Assembly (NCBI RefSeq): GCF_000621445.1
Contig: NZ_JHYI01000018.1
Coordinates: 1 to 64,000, forward strand
Reading direction: 5' to 3'
Length of the DNA: 64,000 nucleotides
Origin: Alkalihalobacillus bogoriensis ATCC BAA-922
Lineage (GTDB): Bacteria; Bacillota; Bacilli; Bacillales; Bacillaceae_F
Of this stretch, positions 8,003-17,188 are shown piece after piece. The first letter of the stretch is position 1. Each line of letters begins with the position of its first letter. The position numbers and the translations under genes are program-made. The notes under the pieces were generated by a model that searched no databases, had not been told where the DNA came from, and was given only the letters and a program-made list of their open reading frames with translations.

Positions 8003-9132
8003 ACCTCCACCTCCTCATCCACTAGTTTCGCATTATTCGGTACACGGATGATAACTGTAGTTCCATCATCAGATAAAAGCTCTAATGTTCCATTTACAAA
8101 TTCTAGCCGTTCTCTCATCCCTTTTAGACCACTTCCATACACTGGTTGATTTCCATCAGGTATACCAATTCCGTTGTCTGTTACCTTTACGATCACATCT
8201 TCTCTTGTCGGTTCAATTGATAACGTACATTCTGTCGCTTTACTATGCTTTACGACATTTGTGACAGCTTCTTTTATACACATACTGACGACATTTTCAG
8301 CAATTAAAGATGTATTTGGTAATTTTGAATTACCTTTAAGTTGAAAAGAGATAGAGGCAGCATTCAGTATTTGTCGGACACGGAATATTTCATCTTCTAA
8401 TTTTGCTCCACGCATCTTTGTTACTAATTCACGTACTTCTTTTAACGCTATTCTTGCTGTTTTTTGAACATCTTTAATTTCAGCCCGTGCTTTTATTGGA
8501 TCTTTTGTCACTAATTTTGCTGCTAAATCACTTTTCAATCCAATCAATGATAGCTTTTGGCCAAGTGTATCATGCAAGTCTCTTGAAATACGCTGTCGTT
8601 CTTCTAATTTCACGAGCTCAGTAATTCGCTTATTTGCCATCTCCAGTTGCCCTTGTAAACGCTCTTCTTTGTTTTTGTTATACGTGCTGATCGGTAACAA
8701 AATCACAGCAATAATACTCAAAAAGACAAATGGCAGTTGCGTAATGAAGACGGGATGGGTGATAAAACCATAATAACTTGTTCCGAACGTCGTAATTAAT
8801 AGAATAATATATAATGTAATAAAGGCGACACGGTTTCTTAAATTCCCGATAAAAAAAGCGAGAAAAAGGAAAAAGTAAATATAACCAAATAATAAATTCA
8901 TCGCTGTTGAAATTGCAATTTGTATACTGGTCCAAAAATAGACAAGCCATCCTTTTGAGACAAAGGACAGCACGTAGCAAACAAAATAAATGACAATCAT
9001 AACAACTCCACTAATAATTTGTGGGGTCGAGGATGCATGGAAGACAAAATAAAAGGGGAGGATATAGAAAACAATCCAAACATATGGACTCAGTCCCGTA
9101 CTTTTGCGGAACTTTTCTTTCCAGCTTTTCAT
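7999..9132 (-). CDS. desK: Thermosensor histidine kinase DesK
   Basis: A 377-residue membrane sensor kinase. The first 150 residues hold four to five hydrophobic segments that sense bilayer thickness. A coiled-coil linker (LQGQLEMANKRITELVKLEER) leads to the HisKA_3 box RQRISRDLHDTLGQ with His187 as phospho-acceptor. The HATPase domain shows ENVVSMCIKEAVTNVVKHS (N box) and VTDNGIGIP (G1). It is both kinase and phosphatase of DesR. It sits 43 bases downstream of the desaturase gene and is translationally coupled to desR. Confidence 0.92.
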   Translation of the reverse strand: MKSWKEKFRKSTGLSPYVWIVFYILPFYFVFHASSTPQIISGVVMIVIYFVCYVLSFVSKGWLVYFWTSIQIAISTAMNLLFGYIYFFLFLAFFIGNLRNRVAFITLYIILLITTFGTSYYGFITHPVFITQLPFVFLSIIAVILLPISTYNKNKEERLQGQLEMANKRITELVKLEERQRISRDLHDTLGQKLSLIGLKSDLAAKLVTKDPIKARAEIKDVQKTARIALKEVRELVTKMRGAKLEDEIFRVRQILNAASISFQLKGNSKLPNTSLIAENVVSMCIKEAVTNVVKHSKATECTLSIEPTREDVIVKVTDNGIGIPDGNQPVYGSGLKGMRERLEFVNGTLELLSDDGTTVIIRVPNNAKLVDEEVEV

Positions 9133-9175
9133 TTTTATCCCCCTTTGTCATTCACCTAAATTATACCATATCAAA

Positions 9176-10216
9176 TTATTTGAGTTGAGGTTTTTGTGGA
9201 TTTCGTTCCATCAACTTATTATCCACGATTTCTTTTACATCTTTATAGCTGACAAATGTTTTTTTACTTTCATCCCATAATCTGTAACGAAGTGATTTTA
9301 AACTTGTCATCACGGTAATCGTTGTTGCTTTTTGCAATGGCGGTGTCGCTTCATGGGCTTTTTCTAAATTATAATTTGGAACTCTAGGACTTAAGTGATG
9401 AACATGGTGATATCCAATGTTACCGGTTATCCATTGAAGAAGTTTTGGAAGCTTATAAAATGAACTTCCATCAACGGCAGCTTGAACATAACTCCATTCT
9501 TCATCATGTTCAAAGTATGAATCTTCAAACTGATGTTGTACATAAAATAACCATATTCCTAGTAAACCTGACACGAAAAATACTGGTCCTTGAATTAAAA
9601 GGAACGCTTGCCAACCGATAGCCCAAATTAACAAACTATATAAAGCAACAATACTGATATTTGTAATATACGTATTGATTCGTTCTTTTCGCTTCGCTTG
9701 TTTACGATTAAAGCGGTATTCTATTAAAAAAACTGCGATTGGACCAATTCCAAACATAACAAGTGGGTTACGATAAACTCGATATGCAATTTTTTTCCAA
9801 ATTGATGCCTCTTTATATTCTTCGACTGTTAAAATCCACATGTCACCAGTTCCTCGTTTGTCAAGGTTAGAACTTGTAGCATGATGGATCGAATGTGTCT
9901 GTTTCCATTGTTGATATGGTACAAGAGTAAGAACTCCTGTAATCGTTCCTATAATATCATTCGCTAATCGACTTTTAAAAAATGATTGATGACAACAATC
10001 ATGAAATATAATAAAGGTCCGTATTACAAATCCTGAAGTAACAATAAGTAGGGGAAGCGTAATCCAATATGAGATGGACAAGGACAAATAGGCAGCATAC
10101 CATAGAACAACTAATGGACCTAGCGTATTAAACAGTTGTATAATACTTGCTTTCGTATCTGTTTTTTCAAATGGGGCAACCTCTTTTTTTAACTTTGCAA
10201 TTTTTTTTGAAGACAT
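9176..10216 (-). CDS. des: Phospholipid acyl-lipid desaturase Des
   Basis: A 346-residue integral membrane di-iron desaturase. Three histidine boxes are visible: HDCCH (residues 72-76), HSIHH (108-112) and HHVHH near residue 276. Hydrophobic pairs lie between the boxes. Des introduces double bonds (Delta-5 in B. subtilis) into existing phospholipid acyl chains after cold shock, restoring fluidity and switching DesK to phosphatase. It is first in the des-desK-desR operon. Start ATG at 10216 follows AGGAGG. A palindrome about 100 bases upstream may be the DesR site. Confidence 0.93.
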   Translation of the reverse strand: MSSKKIAKLKKEVAPFEKTDTKASIIQLFNTLGPLVVLWYAAYLSLSISYWITLPLLIVTSGFVIRTFIIFHDCCHQSFFKSRLANDIIGTITGVLTLVPYQQWKQTHSIHHATSSNLDKRGTGDMWILTVEEYKEASIWKKIAYRVYRNPLVMFGIGPIAVFLIEYRFNRKQAKRKERINTYITNISIVALYSLLIWAIGWQAFLLIQGPVFFVSGLLGIWLFYVQHQFEDSYFEHDEEWSYVQAAVDGSSFYKLPKLLQWITGNIGYHHVHHLSPRVPNYNLEKAHEATPPLQKATTITVMTSLKSLRYRLWDESKKTFVSYKDVKEIVDNKLMERNPQKPQLK

Positions 10217-10317
10217 CCTGTTTTCCTCCTAGAAATAAATCGTTTATCTCTCATATTGTTCCTTCTTTATTATAGAAAATTCCATCTAAACTAATAAGTC
10301 ATAAACGTCAATACTCG

Positions 10318-10337
10318 TATATGACATTTGTCATATA
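10318..10337 (-). promoter_or_regulatory. Palindrome upstream of des, possible DesR operator
   Basis: TATATGACA and TGTCATATA form a nine-base inverted repeat around two bases, about 100 bases before the des start. Its position suits an activator site for DesR upstream of the promoter. This is inference from position and symmetry only. Confidence 0.5.
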
Positions 10338-10338
10338 T

Positions 10339-10405
10339 GAAAAACGCGAGCGTCTTTTCGTTAGAATAAGCTTTCAAAGCTTCACTGCTATACCAAATTT
10401 TTTTC
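10339..10405. repeat. 45-nt interspersed repeat, copy 2 (good copy)
   Basis: Contains AAAAACGCGAGCGTCTTTTC, then AGAATAAGCTTTCAAAGCTT and CACTGCTATACCAAATTTTT. The core AAGCTTT-C-AAAGCTT is a perfect small palindrome. The leading GCG/CGT part is shared with the copy at 27582. It lies between the des upstream region and the next gene's terminator. Confidence 0.8.
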
Positions 10406-10422
10406 TTTTATGTTTAAAAAGA

Positions 10423-10455
10423 AAAACACTTGAGTCATAAAAGCTCAAGTGTTTT
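10423..10455 (-). terminator. Terminator of the ankyrin lipoprotein gene
   Basis: Stem AAAACACTTGAG/CTCAAGTGTTTT with a nine-base loop, just after the stop codon of the minus-strand gene. Confidence 0.9.
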
Positions 10456-10457
10456 CT

Positions 10458-11738
10458 TTATTTTAAGGATTTAACCCACTGCTTCATCCGTTCATTAATT
10501 TCCTCTTCATATTCAACCACATCAAAAACTGTATATCGATTTGTATTTTCTGTTAACCAAAGGTCCGCTCCAAAACCGACTAATGTTGAGGCTGCTTCAA
10601 TGTGATTATTTCTTACCGCAAACATTAATGCTGTTTCACCGAATATATTCTGTGCATTTACATCCACACCACGATAAAGCAATGATTCAATTATAGATAG
10701 ATTACCATAAACAGACGCCATCATTAGTGGAGTGTAACTATATGACATCGCTCGTTCTGTTTGATCATAAACTAAATAATGGGGATCGGCCCCATTTTCA
10801 AGCAAATAGTCAACCATCTCTGATTTGTTCGTTTGAATCGCTTTAAATAAAACAGTATAGCCGTCAGGGTCTTTACTTTCGATATCCCCACCGTACTCCA
10901 CCATTTTTTTTACTAGTTCAAGGTCACCATAATACGCAGCTGTATGAATGAAATTCGTTTGAAAATAAGGCGATGGGTGCAGAGATGGACTAAATAACTC
11001 GTTATAGTCGTAGGAATATTCGGTAACGAGTTGAATGGCTTTTTCTGAATTTCCATCTATAATAGCCGCATATAAATGGTCATGATTACCGATTATGGAG
11101 TTATGGTGAAATTGTTCTTCATCATTTTGTTCGTAGGTATAATCATTTTCATCATACACTGCCTCTTCATAATTTTTATATGTACTGGCTATATACTCCT
11201 TCATTTCATGTAATGTCATATCACCAACTTGTTCATAATACTCTGTTTCTGCTAATCCCATTGCATGCAGTTCATTCGCTAAAAACACAAAAAACATCAT
11301 ATAGTCTTCTTCTACAACGAGCAAAAAGTCTGACTCGGCAGTGACATAATATTCTCGGTTGATATAATGAGGGAAAACTTCATCAAATGATTGACCTACT
11401 TTGACACCAGATTCAGTTGAAAAAACGGGAGAAGTTAAACCAATACATTTAACTTTATCTTCAAATAGTACAAATTCGACTTCATCATAGCGATATTCAT
11501 AACTAGAAGGAGAAAAATCTGCAACATAACTTGGTGTTCCAAACGTTTCCTCAACTTCATTAACGAAAGAATCTAGACCAATATCATCAACAATAAGTTC
11601 ATCCCTTAATTGCTTTTGTTCTTCAGCAAAATAACTTCTCTCTGACCGGAATTCCTCTACGGAGGACGATACATCTACTTTTGTTCCACAACCTCCTAAT
11701 ACTAATAACGTCACAAAAACACATATCAGCTTCTTCAC
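10458..11738 (-). CDS. Ankyrin-repeat lipoprotein
   Basis: A 426-residue predicted lipoprotein (signal MKKLICVFVTLLVLGGCG, lipobox LGGC with Cys17). Residues 20-200 form an acidic region I do not recognise. From about 215 onward there are ankyrin repeats, seen as HTAAYYGDLELVKKMVEYGGDIESKDPDGYTVLFKAI, then SEMVDYLLENGADPHYLV, YTPLMMASVYGNLSIIESLLYRGVDVNAQNIFGETALMFAVRNN and EAASTLVGFGAD. Ankyrin repeats bind proteins; being outside the membrane it probably contacts another surface or cell-wall protein. The gene is monocistronic and divergent from the GGDEF gene. No partner can be inferred from context. Confidence 0.82.
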   Translation of the reverse strand: MKKLICVFVTLLVLGGCGTKVDVSSSVEEFRSERSYFAEEQKQLRDELIVDDIGLDSFVNEVEETFGTPSYVADFSPSSYEYRYDEVEFVLFEDKVKCIGLTSPVFSTESGVKVGQSFDEVFPHYINREYYVTAESDFLLVVEEDYMMFFVFLANELHAMGLAETEYYEQVGDMTLHEMKEYIASTYKNYEEAVYDENDYTYEQNDEEQFHHNSIIGNHDHLYAAIIDGNSEKAIQLVTEYSYDYNELFSPSLHPSPYFQTNFIHTAAYYGDLELVKKMVEYGGDIESKDPDGYTVLFKAIQTNKSEMVDYLLENGADPHYLVYDQTERAMSYSYTPLMMASVYGNLSIIESLLYRGVDVNAQNIFGETALMFAVRNNHIEAASTLVGFGADLWLTENTNRYTVFDVVEYEEEINERMKQWVKSLK

Positions 11739-12037
11739 ATTTTCCCTTCTCCCTTTTTTATTCTTTTAAACAAAAACTTTTATGATAAATATATCATACG
11801 AAAGAACAGGTATAAATACCTAAATATCTACACTATTTGATTTTTTCACAAGTTTCTCTTAAGGAAAAAGGATGTTTTTCACTAATTTGATTCCATTTAT
11901 AGAACTTTAGTGGTATTTTAGTATTAACACCGTGTTTACAATAGCTAACACACAGGCCAAATGAAAAAGGCTCATTACTGGTCTGTTTCCATACATCCAT
12001 TGGGTGTTCTTTTTATTTGGTAAGGAGGTTACTTAAC

Positions 12038-13249
12038 GTGTTAGCTTCATTACGACAAGTTCCAAACAAAGTTAAAATTATCATTATCCTTATATTACTC
12101 GCACCTCTCATTGTGGACATGTTCCTCTATGAAACACCAATCGGAAGTCTCTGGTTTATTTATCTAGGGGCTGTTGTATTAACATCCTATTACTCAGGCT
12201 TACGAGGTGGTCTAACTATTGCAATCGTTTCCATTGCTTTCCACTTTATATGGGAACTGAACGAGTTTTTCAAATTTGGCCTTAAGACTTCTGAGTTATT
12301 TGTGTTTCTCTCCAGTGCACTTCTTCAATTTATATTGGCATTCTCTATCGGACTTTTAGCAGATAAACTAAAAGAAAAGCACACAGACCTTGAAAATATA
12401 TTTAATTCACTAGATGCAACGATATGGTCTCACGATTTAAAAACAGACACCATTATTATCTCAACTGGAATCGAATTGTTATATGGGTATACTGGTGATG
12501 ACTTCAAACAAAATCCAAATTTATGGAATAAAGTCGTTTATCCTGAAGATGTTGATATCGTTGATGAAATGAATCGACAAGCTTTATTAGGAAATTCAAC
12601 GAATACAGAATTCCGCATCATTCGTCCTGATGGGGACATCCGATGGGTTCAAGATAAAGCGACACCTATATACGATAAAGACAACAAGCTTGTAAAAATA
12701 AATGGCGTTGTTTTTGATATAACAGAACGGAAAAAGGCAGAAGAAAAAATTAAAAGAATGGCATATTATGATTTTCTAACCGACTTGCCGAACCGGAAAT
12801 TTATTCACGAGTTTTTACAAAACACACTTGATCATCCGAAAACAGATAATCAATCTGGAGCGGTGTTATTTTTAGATTTAGATGGGTTTAAAAATGTGAA
12901 TGACACGTTCGGCCATACTGCTGGAGATGCCTTATTAATTGATTTAGCTCAGCGAATATTAGCTTGTTTAAAAAAGGATGGACATGTTGGACGATTAGGC
13001 GGTGATGAATTCATCATTGTTGTCGAACATGGCGATGAATTTACGATAAGCCTTCTTGCAGAACGACTCTTAAAAGAAATTTCAGAACCGTTTACTATTT
13101 CAGGAAAACCTGTTTTGGTGACATCAAGCATCGGCATTTGCTTTTTTCCAAGGGATGGCAAAGATGCCCAACAGCTTATCATTCATGCAGACCATGCCAT
13201 GTATAAAGCGAAGGACAATGGAAAAAATCAATATCATTTTTATAAGTAA
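12038..13249 (+). CDS. Membrane PAS-GGDEF diguanylate cyclase
   Basis: A 403-residue protein with about four transmembrane segments in the first 110 residues, a PAS/PAC sensor (IWSHDLKTDTIIIS to GVVFDITERKKAEE) and a GGDEF domain with intact GRLGGDEFIIV. It should make the second messenger cyclic di-GMP. I do not see an RxxD inhibitory site at the usual spacing before GGDEF, so product feedback may be absent. The frame is open further upstream from a TTG, but GTG at 12038 is preceded by TAAGGAGGT at good spacing and is the better start. The 299 bases upstream, shared with the divergent ankyrin gene, hold no motif I recognise. Confidence 0.9.
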   Translation: MLASLRQVPNKVKIIIILILLAPLIVDMFLYETPIGSLWFIYLGAVVLTSYYSGLRGGLTIAIVSIAFHFIWELNEFFKFGLKTSELFVFLSSALLQFILAFSIGLLADKLKEKHTDLENIFNSLDATIWSHDLKTDTIIISTGIELLYGYTGDDFKQNPNLWNKVVYPEDVDIVDEMNRQALLGNSTNTEFRIIRPDGDIRWVQDKATPIYDKDNKLVKINGVVFDITERKKAEEKIKRMAYYDFLTDLPNRKFIHEFLQNTLDHPKTDNQSGAVLFLDLDGFKNVNDTFGHTAGDALLIDLAQRILACLKKDGHVGRLGGDEFIIVVEHGDEFTISLLAERLLKEISEPFTISGKPVLVTSSIGICFFPRDGKDAQQLIIHADHAMYKAKDNGKNQYHFYK

Positions 13250-13380
13250 AGAAATAGAATTATAGTGTATGGAGCAACAGAATCCGTACACTTATTTATT
13301 TTTTAATTTCACAAGTACTCATTTACCAATTTAAAACAATATAGTATGATTATGTTGATTTCTCGAAAAGAGGTTATGAG

Positions 13381-13965
13381 ATGAAAAAAATTTGTTTACT
13401 TTTGCCTAATGGATTTGAAGCAGTAGAAGCGAGTGTTTTCACAGACGTTTTCGGTTGGAATGCCGTAGAAGGAGATGGAACAACGCAACTTATTACGGTT
13501 GGCACTAAACCAACATTAACCTGTACCTGGAACTTTACAGTTACACCTGAAAAACAACTATCAGAAGTGACCGTTGATGACTTTGATGCCCTTGCTTTAC
13601 CTGGTGGGTTTGAACATGCTCATTTTTATGAGGATGCGTTTCAAGAAGAAGTGCTTCAATTCATTCGAGACTTTGATGCTAAAGGTAAATGGATTGCTGC
13701 CATTTGTGTTGGCTCCCTCGTATTAGGAAAAAGCGGCATTTTAACAGAAAAAAAGGCGACGACGTATAATTTAAACCCGCTTCGCCAACAACAATTAGCT
13801 GACTTTGGAGCCATCGTCATACCAGACGAACCTGTAGTGATGGATCAAAATGTCATTACTTCTTACAACCCTGCAACTGGATTTGATGTTGCTTTCACTC
13901 TACTTGAACGATTAACATCGAAAGAAAACTGTGATGAAGTGAAAAGGCTAATGGGGTTTAAGTGA
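13381..13965 (+). CDS. DJ-1/PfpI-family protein
   Basis: A 194-residue cytoplasmic protein of the class I glutamine-amidotransferase-like fold. MKKICLLLPNGFEAVEAS opens the Rossmann part with the conserved Glu, and AICVGSLVLGKSG is the nucleophile elbow with the reactive Cys. Family members act as deglycases, chaperones, isocyanide hydratases or proteases; the sequence does not pick one. ATG at 13381 follows AGAGGTTATGAG. It is a single-gene unit ending at a bidirectional terminator shared with the MFS gene. Confidence 0.88.
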   Translation: MKKICLLLPNGFEAVEASVFTDVFGWNAVEGDGTTQLITVGTKPTLTCTWNFTVTPEKQLSEVTVDDFDALALPGGFEHAHFYEDAFQEEVLQFIRDFDAKGKWIAAICVGSLVLGKSGILTEKKATTYNLNPLRQQQLADFGAIVIPDEPVVMDQNVITSYNPATGFDVAFTLLERLTSKENCDEVKRLMGFK

Positions 13966-13983
13966 GTGAACACAACACAAGCC

Positions 13984-14018
13984 ATTAAAGTCCTTTATTA
14001 TAAATTAAAGGACTTTAT
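13984..14018. terminator. Bidirectional terminator between convergent genes
   Basis: ATTAAAGTCCTTTA and TAAAGGACTTTAT pair around an AT-rich loop and serve both the DJ-1-like gene (plus) and the MFS gene (minus). The minus-strand stop codon lies inside the hairpin. Confidence 0.85.
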
Positions 14019-15361
14019 TTCTTTTTAAGTTTTTGTCTGTAAAGCAGTGCCGTTAGAAAAGAACTGCAGACAATAATAGTAAAGTAAAAAAACACTTCTT
14101 GATAAAGCAAACCAGGCCAAATCCCCCGCTCTATCTTTAGTAAAACACCTGAAAATGTTACTCCAAAAGCGCCGCCAAATAGCTGACATAATTGCAACAT
14201 TCCCATCCCTGAACCGATAGATGCTGGTGGTAATATTCTAGTAACTTCATTGGACATACTTGCAGTTAAAGAGGAAAAGCCCACACTCATAAACATGTAC
14301 GAACCCATGATAGATAATGGAGAAGCCTGGGCTGTGAGCGAAAATAAAATTGTGGAAATCAAGAGTAATCCATGCCCTGTTAAAAACAAAGGCATATTTC
14401 CGAAGCGATCTATAATACGCCCGATCACTTGAGCTGCAACAGCTGATAAAATCGCGCCCGGAAAAATAATGAGTCCGACTCGAGCTGCATCCATTTTATA
14501 TACATCCGTTAAAATAATCGGCATCATAAATAGCGTAGAAAAATGTAAAGTAAACACAATGAATCCAACATAAAGGAGTTTTGCATATTGATGATGCGAA
14601 AATAACTCCGGGCGTAAAAAAGGCATCTTTACTTTTTGAATATGTATTATTAATAGTATAGCCACAACAATCGTTACCGCTAAAACATAAAAAGAGAATG
14701 ATGTGAAAAATAATAAGCTACTCGTCACACAAACTCCTGTTAGCAATGCCCCAACAACATCAAACTTCCCACGAGTCACTTGTTCTTTAGGCAGTAATCG
14801 ATGAAAAAATGGAAGTAAGAAAAAAACAATAGCGGTCACAGCAAATAAATAGTTCCAACCTAAATATTCTGTAATCGCTCCACCTATTACTGGGCCTAGA
14901 CCGAAGCCAAGTGAAGCAGCAGACGAAATAAAAGCCATTGCTCGGCCTCGCCTTGATAAAGGAATATATTTACTTGCTAACACTAACCCTAATCCTAATA
15001 CAGCCCCTGCTCCTGCAGCTTGAAATATGCGTGCCAGTAGTAACAAGTAAAACTCGTGAGCAAAAAATCCAATTATCGAAGCACTTCCCACCATAATTAG
15101 CCCGATAAACAAAAGCCTTGCAATTGGGATATAATCGGATAAACGGCTATACGTTAATGTCCCGATCGCAAACACGATTGAGTAACTAGAAATAATCCAA
15201 GAAGCGGTTGTTGACGTTAACGCTAAGTCCGTCATAACCGTAGGTAGGGCAACATTAAACATCGTTGTATTCATGACAACAAGCCAAACGGCAAAACTCC
15301 AAAGGAAAATAATCTTTTTCTCTGGAATCGAATTTGGGACTTCTTCTGCTATTACAGTCAA
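14015..15361 (-). CDS. MFS drug/metabolite exporter
   Basis: A 448-residue major facilitator protein with 12 or more hydrophobic segments. The opening LWSFAVWLVVMNTTMFNVALPTVMTDL with TASWIISSYSIVFAIGTLTYSRLSDY is typical of DHA2-like proton antiporters such as quinolone or tetracycline exporters; the antiporter motif C-like GPVIGGAITEYLGW is also seen. Substrate unknown. The start is a TTG at 15361 with AAAGGAGG eight bases upstream. It follows the hydrolase gene by 27 bases on the same strand, so the two form a probable operon. Confidence 0.88.
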   Translation of the reverse strand: MTVIAEEVPNSIPEKKIIFLWSFAVWLVVMNTTMFNVALPTVMTDLALTSTTASWIISSYSIVFAIGTLTYSRLSDYIPIARLLFIGLIMVGSASIIGFFAHEFYLLLLARIFQAAGAGAVLGLGLVLASKYIPLSRRGRAMAFISSAASLGFGLGPVIGGAITEYLGWNYLFAVTAIVFFLLPFFHRLLPKEQVTRGKFDVVGALLTGVCVTSSLLFFTSFSFYVLAVTIVVAILLIIHIQKVKMPFLRPELFSHHQYAKLLYVGFIVFTLHFSTLFMMPIILTDVYKMDAARVGLIIFPGAILSAVAAQVIGRIIDRFGNMPLFLTGHGLLLISTILFSLTAQASPLSIMGSYMFMSVGFSSLTASMSNEVTRILPPASIGSGMGMLQLCQLFGGAFGVTFSGVLLKIERGIWPGLLYQEVFFYFTIIVCSSFLTALLYRQKLKKK

Positions 15362-15388
15362 AGCTTTTTCCTCCTTTTAAGTCACTCT

Positions 15389-16141
15389 TTATTCTTTCGT
15401 TACAAATTCTATAATGAAGGAAATCACTTTTTGTTCCCAAACAAAAGAATTAAAGCCATGGTCAGCCCCTTCGATAAATTGAACGGTTGCGTTTGGATAA
15501 CAATATTCTTTATACATTATCGAGGCATTAGGTGGAATGGCCTCATCGTTTGTTCCATGAATTAATAGTACATGCTGTTTGAAGCGAGCGGCATTTTCCC
15601 ATACAACAAGATCTTTAAGTTCGTCAAAAAATTGTTCACTCACTAAATTTCCACCAATGTCATACACTTTTTTCTCATTTAAATATGGAGATTGCGCTCT
15701 TAATTGTTGACTTAATTGTGGAATCGTCCCCCCAGCAGCAAGAAGAATTAGTTTGGCAATCTCACTGTTTCGTTCCCCTGCGAGAAGACTAGCGACAAGC
15801 CCTCCCATACTAAAGCCGAGTACATATATTTGATTTTCATCAATAGCCGGGTGGGATTTCACATAATCGAGAATGGAATGGGCTTCCCTCAACTCTGACA
15901 TAACCGTCATATCTTCAAAATTCCCATCACTTTCGCCACTTCCTAAAAAGTCAAAACGAAATGAAGCAATCCCTTTTTTCTCAAGCTCCCTTGAGATTTT
16001 CAAGAAAATCCGGTGTGGTTCTAGCTTTGTACCTGTAAACCCATGAAACAAGATAACCGCTGGACTTTTATTATCGCCTGGGATATGTTCCATTCCTCTT
16101 AAAAATTGACCATTATGCGTGATCTCAACTGCTTTTTGCAT
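15389..16141 (-). CDS. Alpha/beta hydrolase (esterase-like)
   Basis: A 250-residue cytoplasmic hydrolase. The catalytic triad can be read: nucleophile in GFSMGG (GxSxG), Asp in HGTNDEAIPP, His in EGADHGF. HGFTG near residue 35 is the oxyanion-hole motif. It belongs to the BAAT/cinnamoyl-esterase-like group; substrate is not known. ATG at 16141 follows GGGGGAG. It is first in a two-gene unit with the exporter downstream, which hints that it may process a compound that is then exported, but this is only context. Confidence 0.88.
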   Translation of the reverse strand: MQKAVEITHNGQFLRGMEHIPGDNKSPAVILFHGFTGTKLEPHRIFLKISRELEKKGIASFRFDFLGSGESDGNFEDMTVMSELREAHSILDYVKSHPAIDENQIYVLGFSMGGLVASLLAGERNSEIAKLILLAAGGTIPQLSQQLRAQSPYLNEKKVYDIGGNLVSEQFFDELKDLVVWENAARFKQHVLLIHGTNDEAIPPNASIMYKEYCYPNATVQFIEGADHGFNSFVWEQKVISFIIEFVTKE

Positions 16142-16297
16142 GATACTTCTCCCCCAGCTTCTTTTTCTTTCATCTTACTACTATCTCCCTGTTTCCTCCA
16201 CATGTACGCCTTGAATGAATTATCCTTTTTTCGGGAAAACCAAAAGGGAATTAGAATGTTTTTTACTACAAAATATTTTTTCAAGGGGGATGAGGTT

Positions 16298-17188
16298 ATG
16301 AAAAATCGAATGTTTTATTTAGGCTTGAACTTTCTATCTATTTTAACTCTCATCTTCATTTATAAAAAAGTACCAAAGGAAAAGAAGCGTTTCCTTGTTC
16401 CCCTTTATTTGGCCTACACTGGATTAAATTATATATTTGAGTTTTTTGTTCTAGTCGTTACACGTGCATACGAATATAAGCCTAATATTTTCAAAAATAA
16501 ATACTTTGATAATGTATTCGGTTCAAGTGCATCACAGTTGTTTATCGTTCCATCAACAAGTTTGTTGTACGCTATATTGGATTTAAAAGCGAGATGGGCG
16601 TGGTTTTTTACTTCGTTCTTAGTTTTGGTTGAACGATGGTTTATGAAAGAAAAGGTTTATAAACATTATTGGTGGTCGACTCCTTATACCTTTATCGGAA
16701 TTCGTTCGTTTTACGCAATCGCTAAATTTTGGAAGCGAAAAGTCGTTGTTGATAAGACTGAGCTAGTTGAAATGTTTACGCTATTTTTTTCTATATTTGT
16801 TTGTTATGCAACGATGAATTTTTTTCATGTCGCTATTTTAAAAACTTGTATGTTCAATATTCATCTCTATGAGAACCATTACCGTACCCATGTCTTTTTC
16901 TCAACAATCTATAGTGCTTTTTGTGCCATTTTCTTTGTTCTTTCTGTCGTTAAGAAAAAATGGTCCATTACAACCACGACTATTCTTTCTTTTCTTAGTC
17001 TAGAGACCTTATTCATTCGACTAAACCTAATCACTATTTCAAATCCATACTTGTTTTATTCAGTTTCAATTGCAACAAAGGTTTCTAGCATCTGGATCGG
17101 CCACTATGTAAATAATCAGCTTGAAAAAGAGACAAACTCCAAAGAAAAAGTGGAGTCTCCACCAGAGCACGTTTCAATAAAGGCATGA
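16298..17188 (+). CDS. CBO0543-like polytopic membrane protein, function unknown
   Basis: A 296-residue protein with seven to eight hydrophobic segments. The layout resembles the Bacillales family annotated CBO0543, whose role is unknown: YKKVPKEKKRFLVPLYLAYTGLNYIFEFF, an aromatic KVYKHYWWSTPYT segment, and a charged C-terminal tail. The family call is from memory and could be wrong. The frame is open upstream of 16298, but ATG there follows GGGGGATGAGGTT and starts directly at the first charged/hydrophobic turn. The stop codon lies in the first unit of the tandem hairpin array, so the array forms the whole 3' untranslated region. Confidence 0.7.
   Translation: MKNRMFYLGLNFLSILTLIFIYKKVPKEKKRFLVPLYLAYTGLNYIFEFFVLVVTRAYEYKPNIFKNKYFDNVFGSSASQLFIVPSTSLLYAILDLKARWAWFFTSFLVLVERWFMKEKVYKHYWWSTPYTFIGIRSFYAIAKFWKRKVVVDKTELVEMFTLFFSIFVCYATMNFFHVAILKTCMFNIHLYENHYRTHVFFSTIYSAFCAIFFVLSVVKKKWSITTTTILSFLSLETLFIRLNLITISNPYLFYSVSIATKVSSIWIGHYVNNQLEKETNSKEKVESPPEHVSIKA

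Noticed and set aside
11880-12037. Riboswitch before the GGDEF gene
   Set aside because: There are small hairpins but none of the conserved motifs of known classes and no terminator, so nothing was called.
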